NCBI GenBank assembly: GCA_040905045.1
Contig: JBBDSH010000067.1
Coordinates: forward strand, 1 to 27,070
Length of the DNA stretch: 27,070 nucleotides
Origin: JBBDSH01 sp040905045
GTDB lineage: Bacteria; Pseudomonadota; Gammaproteobacteria; Eutrophobiales; Eutrophobiaceae
Reading direction: 5' to 3'
How positions within the stretch are numbered: position 1 is the first letter of the stretch; the number at the start of each line of letters is the position of its first letter. Below the pieces are notes generated by a model. That model did no database searches. It saw only the letters and a program-made list of their open reading frames with translations, and had not been told where the DNA came from. This document shows, piece by piece, positions 1 to 8,116 of the stretch. A program made the translations under genes and the position numbers.

Positions 1-34
1 GATCTCAAGCAGTGAGTCCGGCGTGAAGGTCATA

Positions 35-97
35 GCTCGTGGCTCGTGGCTCGTGGCTCGTGGCTCGTGAAAAGTATAGTGTGACTCGTAATTCATG
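35..97. repeat. Heptad repeat array, GCTCGTG family (outer arm)
   Basis: Five exact tandem copies of the 7-mer GCTCGTG occupy 35-69. They are followed by degraded 7-nt steps to about 97, including ACTCGTA and ATTCATG. The reverse-complement units lie at 411-473, so the two arrays face each other around a loop of more than 300 bp on the 3' side of accA. A second copy of this family follows dusA at 26031-26121. Open frames across it translate to a monotonous ATSHEPR-type peptide, as expected for a noncoding 7-nt repeat. The function is unknown. Confidence 0.9.
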
Positions 98-238
98 ATA
101 CTGACAGGTAGTCCGGTTCCGAGTCACGAGTCCAGTCTCGCCCTCCGGACGGCGGGTTACGCTGAACAACGCTGACCGCCCTACAGCTGCACGCCGCAAT
201 CGAATGCATCAGTGGCATAACCTTCACCCAAAGCCGTC
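98..238. other. Intergenic spacer with no recognisable gene
   Basis: This 141-nt stretch lies between the outer heptad arm and the 239-407 palindrome. I see no convincing reading frame, RNA gene or promoter. A short segment near 121-131 (GAGTCACGAGTCC) resembles decayed units of the neighbouring GCTCGTG heptad family in reverse complement. It is probably remnant repeat sequence or the site into which the palindrome was inserted. Confidence 0.5.
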
Positions 239-407
239 ATCCTGGTGTACCAGACTATGTGAAAACTATTGTGCTTGCTTATGCTGCGTTAAAAATCAAC
301 TCAAAATGCTCATTTATTAGCGTATAAACTCCGCTTTTTCGTTGATTTTTGCCTTGCCTAAGCTGCGCTCATGACGTTTTCACACAGGCTGGCTGGTACA
401 CCAGGAT
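239..407. repeat. Long imperfect palindrome, MITE-like element
   Basis: The ends are a 15-bp perfect inverted repeat: ATCCTGGTGTACCAG at 239-253 and its complement at 393-407. Inside, GTGAAAAC pairs with GTTTTCAC, and AAAAATCAAC near 290-300 pairs with GTTGATTTTT near 344-353. The whole element can therefore fold into one long hairpin centred near 322. There is no coding capacity. This is the architecture of a small non-autonomous palindromic element (MITE or REP-like). It sits wholly between the two facing heptad arms of the accA 3' region, so it probably inserted into an existing repeat hairpin. I did not identify a clear target-site duplication. Confidence 0.75.
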
Positions 408-410
408 CCG

Positions 411-473
411 GATCACGGATCACGAATTACGAGCCACGAGCCACGAGCCACGAACCACGAGCCACGAACAACG
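411..473. repeat. Heptad repeat array, GCTCGTG family (inner arm, accA 3' end)
   Basis: Nine consecutive 7-nt units are readable on the plus strand: GATCACG twice, AATTACG, AGCCACG three times, AACCACG, AGCCACG and AACAACG. Each keeps the ACG end and varies elsewhere. They are the reverse complement of the units at 35-69. Read on the transcribed minus strand, the first unit begins 3 nt after the accA TGA stop codon, so this is the start of the accA 3' untranslated region. Unit degeneracy with a strictly kept 7-nt period is the notable feature. Confidence 0.9.
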
Positions 474-475
474 CA

Positions 476-1423
476 TCACTGATAGAACCCGATAGAGCGG
501 ATTTTCTCCTGCCGTCGTGAAACCAGTTCCGCAGTTTCCAACTGCTGCAGACTGCGTAATTCCTCGATGACGGTATTCCTGATGCTTTCCGCGGCGGCGT
601 CATAGTTGCGGTGGGCGCCACCCAGCGGTTCCTTGATAATCCCGTCTATAAGACCCACTTCCTGCAGCCGCCCGGCCGTGATACCCATTGCCTCGGCCGC
701 TTCTTCCGCTTTGTCGGCACTCTTCCAGAGAATGGATGCGCAACCTTCGGGAGAGATCACGGAATAGGTGCTGTATTCCATCATCAGAAGCGTATCCGCC
801 ACACCGATGGCCAGAGCACCGCCGGAACCGCCTTCGCCGATTACCGTGGCAACGATCGGCGTTTTCAGGGCCGACATAAGCTGAAGATTGGCGGCAATGG
901 CCTCGCTCTGTCCACGCTCCTCGGCGTCCACGCCGGGATAGGCACCGGGAGTATCGATCAAGGTCAGTACCGGCAGCTGAAAACGTTCCGCCAGCTGTAA
1001 AATCCGTTTCGCTTTGCGATAGCCCTCGGGTTTCGGCATACCGTAATTGCGGTGAATGCGTTCCTTGATATCACGCCCTTTTTGATGGCCGATAACCACC
1101 ACCGGCTCGCCTTCCAGGCGGCCGATACCGCTGACGATGGCGGGATCATCGGCAAAACTGCGATCGCCGTGCAGTTCATTAAAATCGGTAACAATACGTT
1201 CGATGTAATCCAGCGTATAGGGACGTTGCGGATGTCTGGATAACTGGGACACCTGCCAGGCGGTCAGTGAAGAAAAAATGGATTCCGTCAGTTCCCGACT
1301 GCGTTTTTGCAGGCGATTGATCTCGTCATTGATATTGATATCGGAATCGTCACCGACATAACGCAATTCCTCGATCTTGGCCTCAAGTTCGGCGATCGGT
1401 TGTTCGAATTCAAGAAAATTCAT
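476..1423 (-). CDS. accA: Acetyl-CoA carboxylase carboxyltransferase subunit alpha
   Basis: The 315-aa protein (E. coli AccA is about 319) is the alpha half of the carboxyltransferase that, with AccD, moves carboxyl from carboxybiotin-AccB to acetyl-CoA. This makes malonyl-CoA, the first committed step of fatty-acid synthesis in the cytoplasm. The start NFLEFEQPIAELEAKI is family-typical. The crotonase-like core shows TLIDTPGAYPGVDAEERGQ and the glycine-rich GEGGSGGALAIGVAD segment, which forms the acyl-CoA oxyanion pocket. The ATG at 1423 is preceded by GGTAAGA. The gene lies 35 nt after dnaE and is the last gene of the minus-strand block. A heptad repeat begins 3 nt after its stop. I see no abnormality. 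Confidence 0.97.
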   Translation of the reverse strand: MNFLEFEQPIAELEAKIEELRYVGDDSDININDEINRLQKRSRELTESIFSSLTAWQVSQLSRHPQRPYTLDYIERIVTDFNELHGDRSFADDPAIVSGIGRLEGEPVVVIGHQKGRDIKERIHRNYGMPKPEGYRKAKRILQLAERFQLPVLTLIDTPGAYPGVDAEERGQSEAIAANLQLMSALKTPIVATVIGEGGSGGALAIGVADTLLMMEYSTYSVISPEGCASILWKSADKAEEAAEAMGITAGRLQEVGLIDGIIKEPLGGAHRNYDAAAESIRNTVIEELRSLQQLETAELVSRRQEKIRSIGFYQ

Positions 1424-1458
1424 AATCTTACCAGTTTAAGTGTATAGACAGGCGGGAT

Positions 1459-4400
1459 TCAACCCTGACTTGCCACCATACCCGCTTGCGGTACGGACGC
1501 ATTTTCCCTTGTGTCACGATAAAGAAATCTTTTTACATTTTGATATTCAACCTTCACCCGCTCTTGACCCAGGAGTTCCCTGATATCTTCCAGTAATTGC
1601 TCGCTAATATCCACCTTCCATTCCGGACCCAGTTTGATACTGCCCGTGATATCGCCGTTTCGGTAATGAACCAATACAGGACTCTGCGTGCTTTTATGGG
1701 ATTCCAGTACCGATTTTATATCCGCCAGCACCCCTTTTTCGATTTCTTCGCGTTCGACGGACAGGATCAAACGCCCGCAGGCGGAACGGAAATCCTGCAA
1801 ATCAAACAGGCGCTCGGTCCTGAATGAATATCCGATCTCGTAATAATCATCCTCAACAACCTCGCCGGAAAGAATGACCAGCTTGTCTTTCTGCAGGACA
1901 TTCCTATATTGCTGGTAAACCTCGGAATAAAGCACTGCATAAACCCTGGCTGTACGATCATCCAGGCAGATTTCCGCCATACGGCCGCGGCGGCCGGGCC
2001 GTGTTCGGATAGCCTCGATATAGCCTGCTATGACTGCGCTGTTGCCGGCAGTCAATGCGTTCAACGGCTTGCTGATAATGGAACGCAATTCCTCTTCATA
2101 AAAGGTGATGGGATGACCATGCAAATAGAATCCCAGTGTCATCTTTTCACCGCGCAGGCGTTCATGCTCGCTCCACGGCTTTGCCGGCAGAAACTGCGAC
2201 GACTCCGCATTCCTGTCATTATCCTGCCCACCGTCGATTTCGTTCAGACCGAACAGATCATCCTGTCCGAGATCACTGTTGGCGGTAAACTGTTCGGCGA
2301 ATTGCATAGCTCGTTCCAGACTGGCCAGCATAACGCTTCGATCCGGCCCCAGACCATCCAGTGCGCCGGATCGTATCAGGGCCTCCATGACCCGTTTGTT
2401 GACACGGCGAGTATCAATGCGCCGGCACAGTTCGAACAAGTCGCTATAATTGCCGCCGGCTTTTCTTTCAGCAAGAATATTCTCAATGGCCGAAGATCCT
2501 GCTCCCTTGATGGCTCCCAAACCGAAACGGATGGTGTCCTTGTCCACGACCGTGAACATGTATTCGCTTTCATTCACGGAAGGTGGCAACAGGCGCAATC
2601 CCATACGATTCACTTCTTCCCGCAGGGTGACAATCTTGTCGGTATTGTCCATATCGGAAGACAGCACCGCCGCCATGAAAGCGGCCGGATAATGCGCTTT
2701 CAACCATGCCGTCTGATATGCCAGTAATGCGTAGGCGGCGGAATGGGATTTGTTGAAACCGTAACCGGCAAACTTTTCCATGAGATCGAAAATCTGGTGC
2801 GCCGTACGTTCCGCGACACCGTTCTGCAGGGCGCCACTGACGAAAATATCTCGCTGCTTGGCCATTTCCTCGGGTTTCTTCTTTCCCATCGCCCGGCGCA
2901 GCAGATCCGCGGAACCCAGTGTATAGCCGCCGATTACCTGGGCAATCTGCATCACCTGTTCCTGATATACCATGACACCATAGGTCGGGCTGAGGATAGG
3001 TTCCAGGCGCGGATCAAGATATGCAACCCGGCTGCGTCCGTGTTTGCGTTCAATAAAATCCGGGATCAGGTCCATCGGGCCGGGGCGGAACAGTGCCACC
3101 AGGGCGATCAGATCATCGAAATTATCCGGGTGCAGGCGCTTGATCAGCTTTTTCATGCCATCCGACTCAAGCTGGAAGACCGCCGTCGTATCCGTCTTCC
3201 GGATTAATTCAAAGGTTTTCGGGTCATCCATGGGAATATCATGGATATCGATATCGCCGTCCTGCAGCAGAATGGAATTCACATCCCTGATAGCCCAATC
3301 GATAATGGTCAGCGTACGCAGGCCGAGAAAATCGAATTTGACGAGACCGATTGCTTCCACGTCCCCCATATCAAACTGGGTCGACGTTACCGCGGTTCCC
3401 TGCTCGCAGTAGAGCGGCATGTATTCGGTCAGGGGTTTGGGGGCAATCACGATACCGCCGGCGTGCTTGCCGGCATTCCTTGCCAGCCCCTCGAGACTCA
3501 TGGCCAGGTCGATAATGGCGTGAACGTCCTCTTCGTCACGGTAACGCTGTTTCAGGCTTTCCTCCTCGTTCAGGGCCCGCTCCAGCGTCATATTCAGATC
3601 GAACGGAATCAGTTTCGCGATCTGATCGATAAAGCCATAGGGATGCCCCAGAACACGGCCCACATCGCGTACTACCGCCTTGGCCGCCATGGTGCCATAG
3701 GTGATGATCTGGGAAACATGGTCGCGGCCGTACCGCTGTGATACATATTCAATCACTTCATCGCGGCGTTCCATGCAGAAGTCCACGTCAAAATCCGGCA
3801 ACGAGACCCGTTCCGGGTTCAGAAAGCGTTCAAACAGGAGATCGTATTCCAACGGGTCGAGTTCGGTGATGTCCAGGGCATAGGCCACCAGCGAGCCCGC
3901 CCCGGAACCGCGACCCGGGCCCACCGGAATACGCTGTTCCTTGGCCCAGCGTATGAAATCGGCGACAATCAGGAAGTAGCCGGAAAATCCCATGGAAACA
4001 ATGACTTCCAGTTCGCTTTTCAGGCGTTGCCGATATTTCTTCCGATCGGTTTCCCCACTCTCGTTTTGCTGCTGCGACATTCTTGTGAATACGCGTTCCA
4101 GACCCTGTTCCGTTTCATGGTGCAGCCAACTGTCCTGGTCATGCCCCTCCGGCACGGGAAAATCCGGGAGATAGTATTCGCCAAAGGTAAACTCCACATT
4201 ACAGCGTTGGGCGATCAATACGCTGTTCTCAATGGCTTCGGGGATATCCCGGAACAGTTCCAGCATTTGTTCCGGGCTTTTCAGGTATTGCTGGTTGCTG
4301 TAATGCCTCGGCCGGCGCGGATCGTTGAGCACCCGTCCCTGCTGGATACAGACGCGCGCCTCGTGGGCGTCGAAATCCGACTCGCGCAGAAAGCGGACAT

Positions 4401-5004
4401 CATTAGTGGCGACAACAGGGATATCGAAGGATTCGGCAAGCTCCAGGGCACCGTCAATATAGAGATTTTCTCCATTGCGACCGGTGCGCTGCAGTTCCAG
4501 ATAATAACGATCGGGAAAACGCGACTGCCATTCGCCCAGCAGCGTACGCGCGCTGTCCATGTTGCCGTTCAACAGCGCCTTGCCGACATCGCCGTCACTG
4601 GCGCAGGAAAGCGCGATTAGCCCGTCCGTTCCTTCATCCAGCCAATGGCGGCGGATATGCGGCTGTCCCTGCACCTGGCCTTCCGTAAAACTGCGGGTGA
4701 TGAGGCGGGTAAGATTATGATAACCGGTAGTATTCTGGCACAGGAACAGGATGTTGCTGTTCTGTAGCTCATTGCCCTCTTCCTGGATACGCAATTCGCA
4801 ACCGATGACGGGCTTGATACCGGCCTCCTGTGCCTGGCGGTAAAACTTGACCAGGGAGAACAGATTCCCCTGTTCCGTCATGGCCAGTGCCGGCAGATCC
4901 AGTGCCGCGGCCTGTTCCATGAGGGGGCCGATGCGGATCAGGCCGTCAACCAGCGAATACTGGGAGTGAATATGCAGATGAACGAACGACGGTGCGGTAT
5001 TCAT
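1459..5004 (-). CDS. dnaE: DNA polymerase III subunit alpha (DnaE1)
   Basis: This is the replicative polymerase subunit, 1181 aa (E. coli about 1160). Its order is PHP domain (about 5-280), C-family polymerase core, HhH, OB fold and C-terminal tau-binding region. Catalytic aspartates are in PDFDVDFC (403-410), with a further one in KFDFLGLR. GPGRGSGAGS (362-371) is the conserved glycine-rich loop. QDDLF (914-918) fits the internal beta-clamp-binding motif. The PHP domain keeps HLHIHS at 9-14, but has TEQGN at 43-47 where metal-binding PHP domains have TDHGN. PHP exonuclease activity is therefore doubtful and proofreading should rely on DnaQ. The ATG overlaps the rnhB stop (ATGA), which suggests translational coupling. 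Confidence 0.98.
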   Translation of the reverse strand: MNTAPSFVHLHIHSQYSLVDGLIRIGPLMEQAAALDLPALAMTEQGNLFSLVKFYRQAQEAGIKPVIGCELRIQEEGNELQNSNILFLCQNTTGYHNLTRLITRSFTEGQVQGQPHIRRHWLDEGTDGLIALSCASDGDVGKALLNGNMDSARTLLGEWQSRFPDRYYLELQRTGRNGENLYIDGALELAESFDIPVVATNDVRFLRESDFDAHEARVCIQQGRVLNDPRRPRHYSNQQYLKSPEQMLELFRDIPEAIENSVLIAQRCNVEFTFGEYYLPDFPVPEGHDQDSWLHHETEQGLERVFTRMSQQQNESGETDRKKYRQRLKSELEVIVSMGFSGYFLIVADFIRWAKEQRIPVGPGRGSGAGSLVAYALDITELDPLEYDLLFERFLNPERVSLPDFDVDFCMERRDEVIEYVSQRYGRDHVSQIITYGTMAAKAVVRDVGRVLGHPYGFIDQIAKLIPFDLNMTLERALNEEESLKQRYRDEEDVHAIIDLAMSLEGLARNAGKHAGGIVIAPKPLTEYMPLYCEQGTAVTSTQFDMGDVEAIGLVKFDFLGLRTLTIIDWAIRDVNSILLQDGDIDIHDIPMDDPKTFELIRKTDTTAVFQLESDGMKKLIKRLHPDNFDDLIALVALFRPGPMDLIPDFIERKHGRSRVAYLDPRLEPILSPTYGVMVYQEQVMQIAQVIGGYTLGSADLLRRAMGKKKPEEMAKQRDIFVSGALQNGVAERTAHQIFDLMEKFAGYGFNKSHSAAYALLAYQTAWLKAHYPAAFMAAVLSSDMDNTDKIVTLREEVNRMGLRLLPPSVNESEYMFTVVDKDTIRFGLGAIKGAGSSAIENILAERKAGGNYSDLFELCRRIDTRRVNKRVMEALIRSGALDGLGPDRSVMLASLERAMQFAEQFTANSDLGQDDLFGLNEIDGGQDNDRNAESSQFLPAKPWSEHERLRGEKMTLGFYLHGHPITFYEEELRSIISKPLNALTAGNSAVIAGYIEAIRTRPGRRGRMAEICLDDRTARVYAVLYSEVYQQYRNVLQKDKLVILSGEVVEDDYYEIGYSFRTERLFDLQDFRSACGRLILSVEREEIEKGVLADIKSVLESHKSTQSPVLVHYRNGDITGSIKLGPEWKVDISEQLLEDIRELLGQERVKVEYQNVKRFLYRDTRENASVPQAGMVASQG

Positions 5005-5609
5005 GCCGTACCAAGGACGCGTCGTACCGGTGCATAGGTACGTCGATGGATGCCGCAGGCACCCAGTTTGGCGAGAGCCTGCAGGTGTTCACGCGTACCG
5101 TAGCCCTTGTGCCGGGCAAAACCGTAACCCGGATAATGTTCATCCAGCTGTACCATTTCGTGATCTCTCGTGACCTTGGCCAGTATGGAAGCGGCGCTGA
5201 TGGCCGGGATGTTGCAGTCTCCCTTGATAATGGTTTCCACCGTACATTCAAGGGACGGGCTGCGGTCGCCGTCGACCTGAACGTGGACGGGGCGGACGGC
5301 CAGTTCGAGGACCGCCAGTTGCATGGCCAGCAGCCGCGCCTGGAGAATATTCAGTCTGTCGATATCATGATTGTCCACCCGGCCGATAGCCCAGGCAAGG
5401 GCATCTCTCCGTATCTGTTCCGCAAGGCCCAGGCGTCGTTTTCCGGTCAGACTCTTTGAGTCCACAAGACCCGGTATCGGCTTATCCGGATCCAGGATAA
5501 CCGCCGCGGCCACAACCGGCCCGGCCAGGGGCCCGACGCCAACCTCGTCCACGCCGGCGATCAGACGCGCATCCGCGGATGCTTCCATTGTAATCCAGTG
5601 CTCTGTCAA
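5001..5609 (-). CDS. rnhB: Ribonuclease HII with an altered GRG motif
   Basis: The 202-aa enzyme cleaves RNA in RNA-DNA hybrids and incises 5' of ribonucleotides embedded in DNA. The catalytic DEDD set is present as D21, E22, D113 and D131, within AGVDEVG, QVDGDRSP and IIKGDCNIPAISAASI. KGYGT, with its conserved tyrosine, and HRRTYAPV near the C-terminus are also intact. The oddity is residues 24-26, which are Gly-Val-Gly. The family has the substrate-gripping Gly-Arg-Gly here (E. coli DEVGRGPL). The codon is GTC. Methionine 8 is an alternative start. The gene follows lpxB after 17 nt and overlaps dnaE. The family assignment is certain; the effect of the substitution is inferred. Confidence 0.96.
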   Translation of the reverse strand: MTEHWITMEASADARLIAGVDEVGVGPLAGPVVAAAVILDPDKPIPGLVDSKSLTGKRRLGLAEQIRRDALAWAIGRVDNHDIDRLNILQARLLAMQLAVLELAVRPVHVQVDGDRSPSLECTVETIIKGDCNIPAISAASILAKVTRDHEMVQLDEHYPGYGFARHKGYGTREHLQALAKLGACGIHRRTYAPVRRVLGTA

Positions 5610-5626
5610 GGTGATATAGCCCTAAT

Positions 5627-6769
5627 TCATGAAAGATTGAACCGCTTCATGACAGCCTCGGCCCCGGTCCTGTCCGCATCCCGGGCCAGTTGCCGGTGCA
5701 GACCCTGGAAACGTTCCCGTAATACGGCCGTCCGCTCCGGATTGTCCAGCCAGGCCATCAGGGCGGGGGCCAGCTTTTCCGGGCAACAGTCCTGCTGCAG
5801 AAACTCGGGTACCACTTCCTCGCCGGCCAGAATATTCGGCAGGGAGATAAACTCGGTCCGAATCAGCAGGCGCAACAGATAATAACTCAGCACATTGACC
5901 CGATAGGTTACCACCATGGGTTTTTTCAGCAGCATGGCTTCCAGGGCAACCGTGCCGGAGGCAAGCAGAACCACGTCCGCCGCCGCCATCACCTCCTGCG
6001 CCCGATCCCGGAATAATCTCAGCGGCAGATCTTCCAGATCCGGGGCGGATTGGGCCCGCCTTGCCTTTGCCAGGGCCTCGTCCGTGAGAAGGCTGCCGAT
6101 AAAACCGAGATCATTGCGTTCCTTCCGGCAGCGCGCCGCCGTCAGCAGCATTGGTTTCAACATCCTGTCCAGTTCACCGCGGCGGCTGCCGGGCATAAGG
6201 GCAATCAGGGGTTGCCGTTCGTCCAGCCCCAGGTTCCGGCGCGCGGCGATGCTGTCGACTTCCGGCTGAATACTGTCAGCCAGGGGATGTCCGACATAAC
6301 TGACGGGTACGCCGTGCTGCCGGTAGAACGCGTCCTCAAAGGGAAACAGGACCAGCATCAGATCCACGGCACGCCGGATCCGTCGAATACGATAGCGCCG
6401 CCAGGCCCAGACCGAGGGACTGACGTAGTGAACCGTGGGAATACCGCGGCTGCGCAGCTTCTCTTCCAGAGCGAGATTAAAATCCGGCGCATCCACGCCG
6501 ATAAAGATATCCGGCGGGAACGCGTAAAAATGCTCGATCAAACGGCGCCGCATTCGGGCCAGTTCCGGCCAGGAACCGAGCACTTCAAACAACCCCATGA
6601 CCGCCAGTTTGTCCAGTGGATACAGAATCCTGCAGCCTGCCTTGCGAAGCTCCTCCCCGCCGACGCCTTCCACTTCCATATCCGGGATCCGCTGCCGCAG
6701 TGCCCGGATCAGGCCCGCGGCCAGGGCATCGCCGGATGCCTCCCCTGCCACGACAGCCACACGCATCAT
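5627..6769 (-). CDS. lpxB: Lipid-A-disaccharide synthase
   Basis: This 380-aa GT19 glycosyltransferase (E. coli 382) is a peripheral inner-membrane protein. It condenses UDP-2,3-diacylglucosamine with lipid X to form the beta-1,6-linked tetraacyl disaccharide 1-phosphate of lipid A. The N-terminal GEASGD signature follows RVAVVA. GVDAPDFNL near 90 and YVSPSVWAWR near 115-125 are classic LpxB motifs, and the C-terminal half contains the donor-site PGSRRGEL. Two adjacent ATGs (6769 and 6766) are possible starts. The gene follows lpxA, but the junction is widened to about 100 nt by a GNGTGAG heptad hairpin. That could weaken coupling to lpxA. Confidence 0.97.
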   Translation of the reverse strand: MMRVAVVAGEASGDALAAGLIRALRQRIPDMEVEGVGGEELRKAGCRILYPLDKLAVMGLFEVLGSWPELARMRRRLIEHFYAFPPDIFIGVDAPDFNLALEEKLRSRGIPTVHYVSPSVWAWRRYRIRRIRRAVDLMLVLFPFEDAFYRQHGVPVSYVGHPLADSIQPEVDSIAARRNLGLDERQPLIALMPGSRRGELDRMLKPMLLTAARCRKERNDLGFIGSLLTDEALAKARRAQSAPDLEDLPLRLFRDRAQEVMAAADVVLLASGTVALEAMLLKKPMVVTYRVNVLSYYLLRLLIRTEFISLPNILAGEEVVPEFLQQDCCPEKLAPALMAWLDNPERTAVLRERFQGLHRQLARDADRTGAEAVMKRFNLS

Positions 6770-6787
6770 GCCGGCCGCTCAATACAA

Positions 6788-6875
6788 GAATGAGGGATCA
6801 GGGGTGAGGTGTGAGCTAAAAACCATAACGCCATGTCACTCCTCACACCTTACACCTCACTTCTTACGCTCACCG
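6788..6875. repeat. Heptad hairpin array, GNGTGAG family, between lpxA and lpxB
   Basis: The left arm at 6788-6815 is four 7-nt units in one register: GAATGAG, GGATCAG, GGGTGAG and GTGTGAG. After a 19-nt loop, the right arm at 6835-6875 is complementary-type units: GTCACTC, CTCACAC, CTTACAC, CTCACTT, a 6-nt CTTACG and CTCACCG. The lpxA stop codon (complement of 6870-6872) lies inside the last unit. The RNA would form a hairpin with several possible 7-nt pairing registers, in the gap between two genes of the same pathway. The family is shared with 16662-16778. Confidence 0.88.
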
Positions 6876-7643
6876 GACGATTCCGCGGGTTGAATTGCGG
6901 ATAAACTCCGCAAACTGCGCCACTTCCGGGTACTGCCCGGCATCTTCCTGCAATTTTTCAAGGGCATCCTTCAGCAGCAAGCCGTCGCGGTAGACCGTCT
7001 TGTAGGTACGTTTGAGCGCATTGATGGTATCGTTGCCGTAACCGCGGCGTTTCAGCCCCTCACGATTGAGGCCGCCAGGTGTGGCCGTGTTACCGGAAAC
7101 CAGCAGATACGGCGGTACATCCTTGACAATCACCGACGCAATAGCGGAAAAACTGCAGCTGCCTATACGGCAGAACTGGTGCACACCGGTAAATCCGCCC
7201 AGGATCACATAATTATCAATAATGACATGACCGGCAAGCGTGGCATTATTGGCAAATACGTTATGGTTCCCGATTATGCAGTCATGGGCGATATGGACGT
7301 AGGCCATGATCCAGTTGTCATCCCCCAGCCGGGTGACGCCCCCGCCGCCGGCAGTGCCCCGGTTGATGGAGCAGAATTCGCGGATGGTATTGTTATTGCC
7401 GATTTCCAGAGAGGATTCTGACTCGCCGGAAAATTTCTTGTCCTGGGGATCATCACCGATGGAGCAAAATTGAAATATACGGTTATTGCTTCCGATGCGC
7501 GTCGGTCCCTTGATAACCGTGTGGGAACCGATCCTGGTGCCGGCGCCGATTTCAACACCCGCGCCGATAATACTGAATGGCCCTATTTCTACATTCTCCG
7601 CAATCCGGGCCCCGTCATTGATGACAGCCCTGTTGTCGATCAA
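6870..7643 (-). CDS. lpxA: UDP-N-acetylglucosamine O-acyltransferase
   Basis: The 257-aa cytoplasmic enzyme starts lipid A synthesis by moving an (R)-3-hydroxyacyl chain from ACP to the 3-OH of UDP-GlcNAc. It shows a left-handed beta-helix of hexapeptide repeats, catalytic His120 in HIAHD, and HQFCRIG at 155-161. The C-terminus GLKRRGYG and STRGIVR is family-typical. Aligned by hand to E. coli LpxA, the acyl-length ruler Gly173 is replaced by Ile168. In Pseudomonas this position is Met and the chain is C10, so a chain shorter than C14 is inferred. The start codon overlaps the fabZ stop (ATGA). The stop lies in a heptad repeat. Confidence 0.97.
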   Translation of the reverse strand: MIDNRAVINDGARIAENVEIGPFSIIGAGVEIGAGTRIGSHTVIKGPTRIGSNNRIFQFCSIGDDPQDKKFSGESESSLEIGNNNTIREFCSINRGTAGGGGVTRLGDDNWIMAYVHIAHDCIIGNHNVFANNATLAGHVIIDNYVILGGFTGVHQFCRIGSCSFSAIASVIVKDVPPYLLVSGNTATPGGLNREGLKRRGYGNDTINALKRTYKTVYRDGLLLKDALEKLQEDAGQYPEVAQFAEFIRNSTRGIVR

Positions 7644-8116
7644 GATTCCGGATCCGCGATGGTGGTTAACAGTTCGGCTGAAGCCACCTCCCTGCCGTCG
7701 ACACTGCCGGTGGCACTGAAACGCCAGATATTCCGTCGTACTGTAATAAATTCCACATCGATCACCAATTGATCGCCCGGCTCAACCAGTCTGCGGAACC
7801 GGGCCTTGTCCACTCCGACAAGATAATACAGAACTTCTCCATCGTCGGTTCTTTGTGAAGGGACTCCGGACAGGGCCTCCGTACCCGACAGTTCTCCCAT
7901 CAGCGCAGCCGCCTGGGCCATGGCTTCTACAATCAGAACCCCGGGGAAAATCGGTTTTTTGGGGAAATGCCCCTGGAAGCACGGTTCATTCACAGTCACG
8001 TTCTTTATCGCCTTGAGCGTCTTGCCGGGGACGTGTTCGGTGACTTTATCGATCATCAGGAAAGGATACCGGTGAGGCAGAATATCCCTTATTTGGTTGG
8101 TAGTGAGTATGGTCAT
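7640..8116 (-). CDS. fabZ: 3-hydroxyacyl-[ACP] dehydratase FabZ
   Basis: The 158-aa hot-dog-fold dehydratase removes water from 3-hydroxyacyl-ACP in fatty-acid elongation and competes with LpxA and LpxD for the same substrate, which explains its place between them. LPHRYPFLMIDKV at 13-25 is the family signature. The catalytic pair is His50 in GHFPKKPIFPG and Glu64 in EAMAQ. The protein is slightly longer than E. coli FabZ (151 aa) because of an insert in the middle (around GVPSQRTDDGEV). The ATG at 8116 has only a weak ribosome-binding site. A 294-nt gap with a nonamer hairpin separates it from lpxD, so it may have its own promoter. Confidence 0.97.
   Translation of the reverse strand: MTILTTNQIRDILPHRYPFLMIDKVTEHVPGKTLKAIKNVTVNEPCFQGHFPKKPIFPGVLIVEAMAQAAALMGELSGTEALSGVPSQRTDDGEVLYYLVGVDKARFRRLVEPGDQLVIDVEFITVRRNIWRFSATGSVDGREVASAELLTTIADPES

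Noticed and set aside
5..199. Small minus-strand frame of 64 codons at the left edge
   Set aside because: Its sequence is driven by the GCTCGTG heptad array (ATSHEPR-type repeats) and has no ribosome-binding site or family resemblance.
35..473. CRISPR-like array
   Set aside because: The units are 7 nt and contiguous with no unique spacers, and there are no cas genes. It is a tandem repeat.
1909..2727. Long plus-strand frame opposite dnaE (272 codons), and similar ones opposite bamA, lpxD and glnD
   Set aside because: They are antisense shadows of strongly conserved genes, without homology or start signals of their own.
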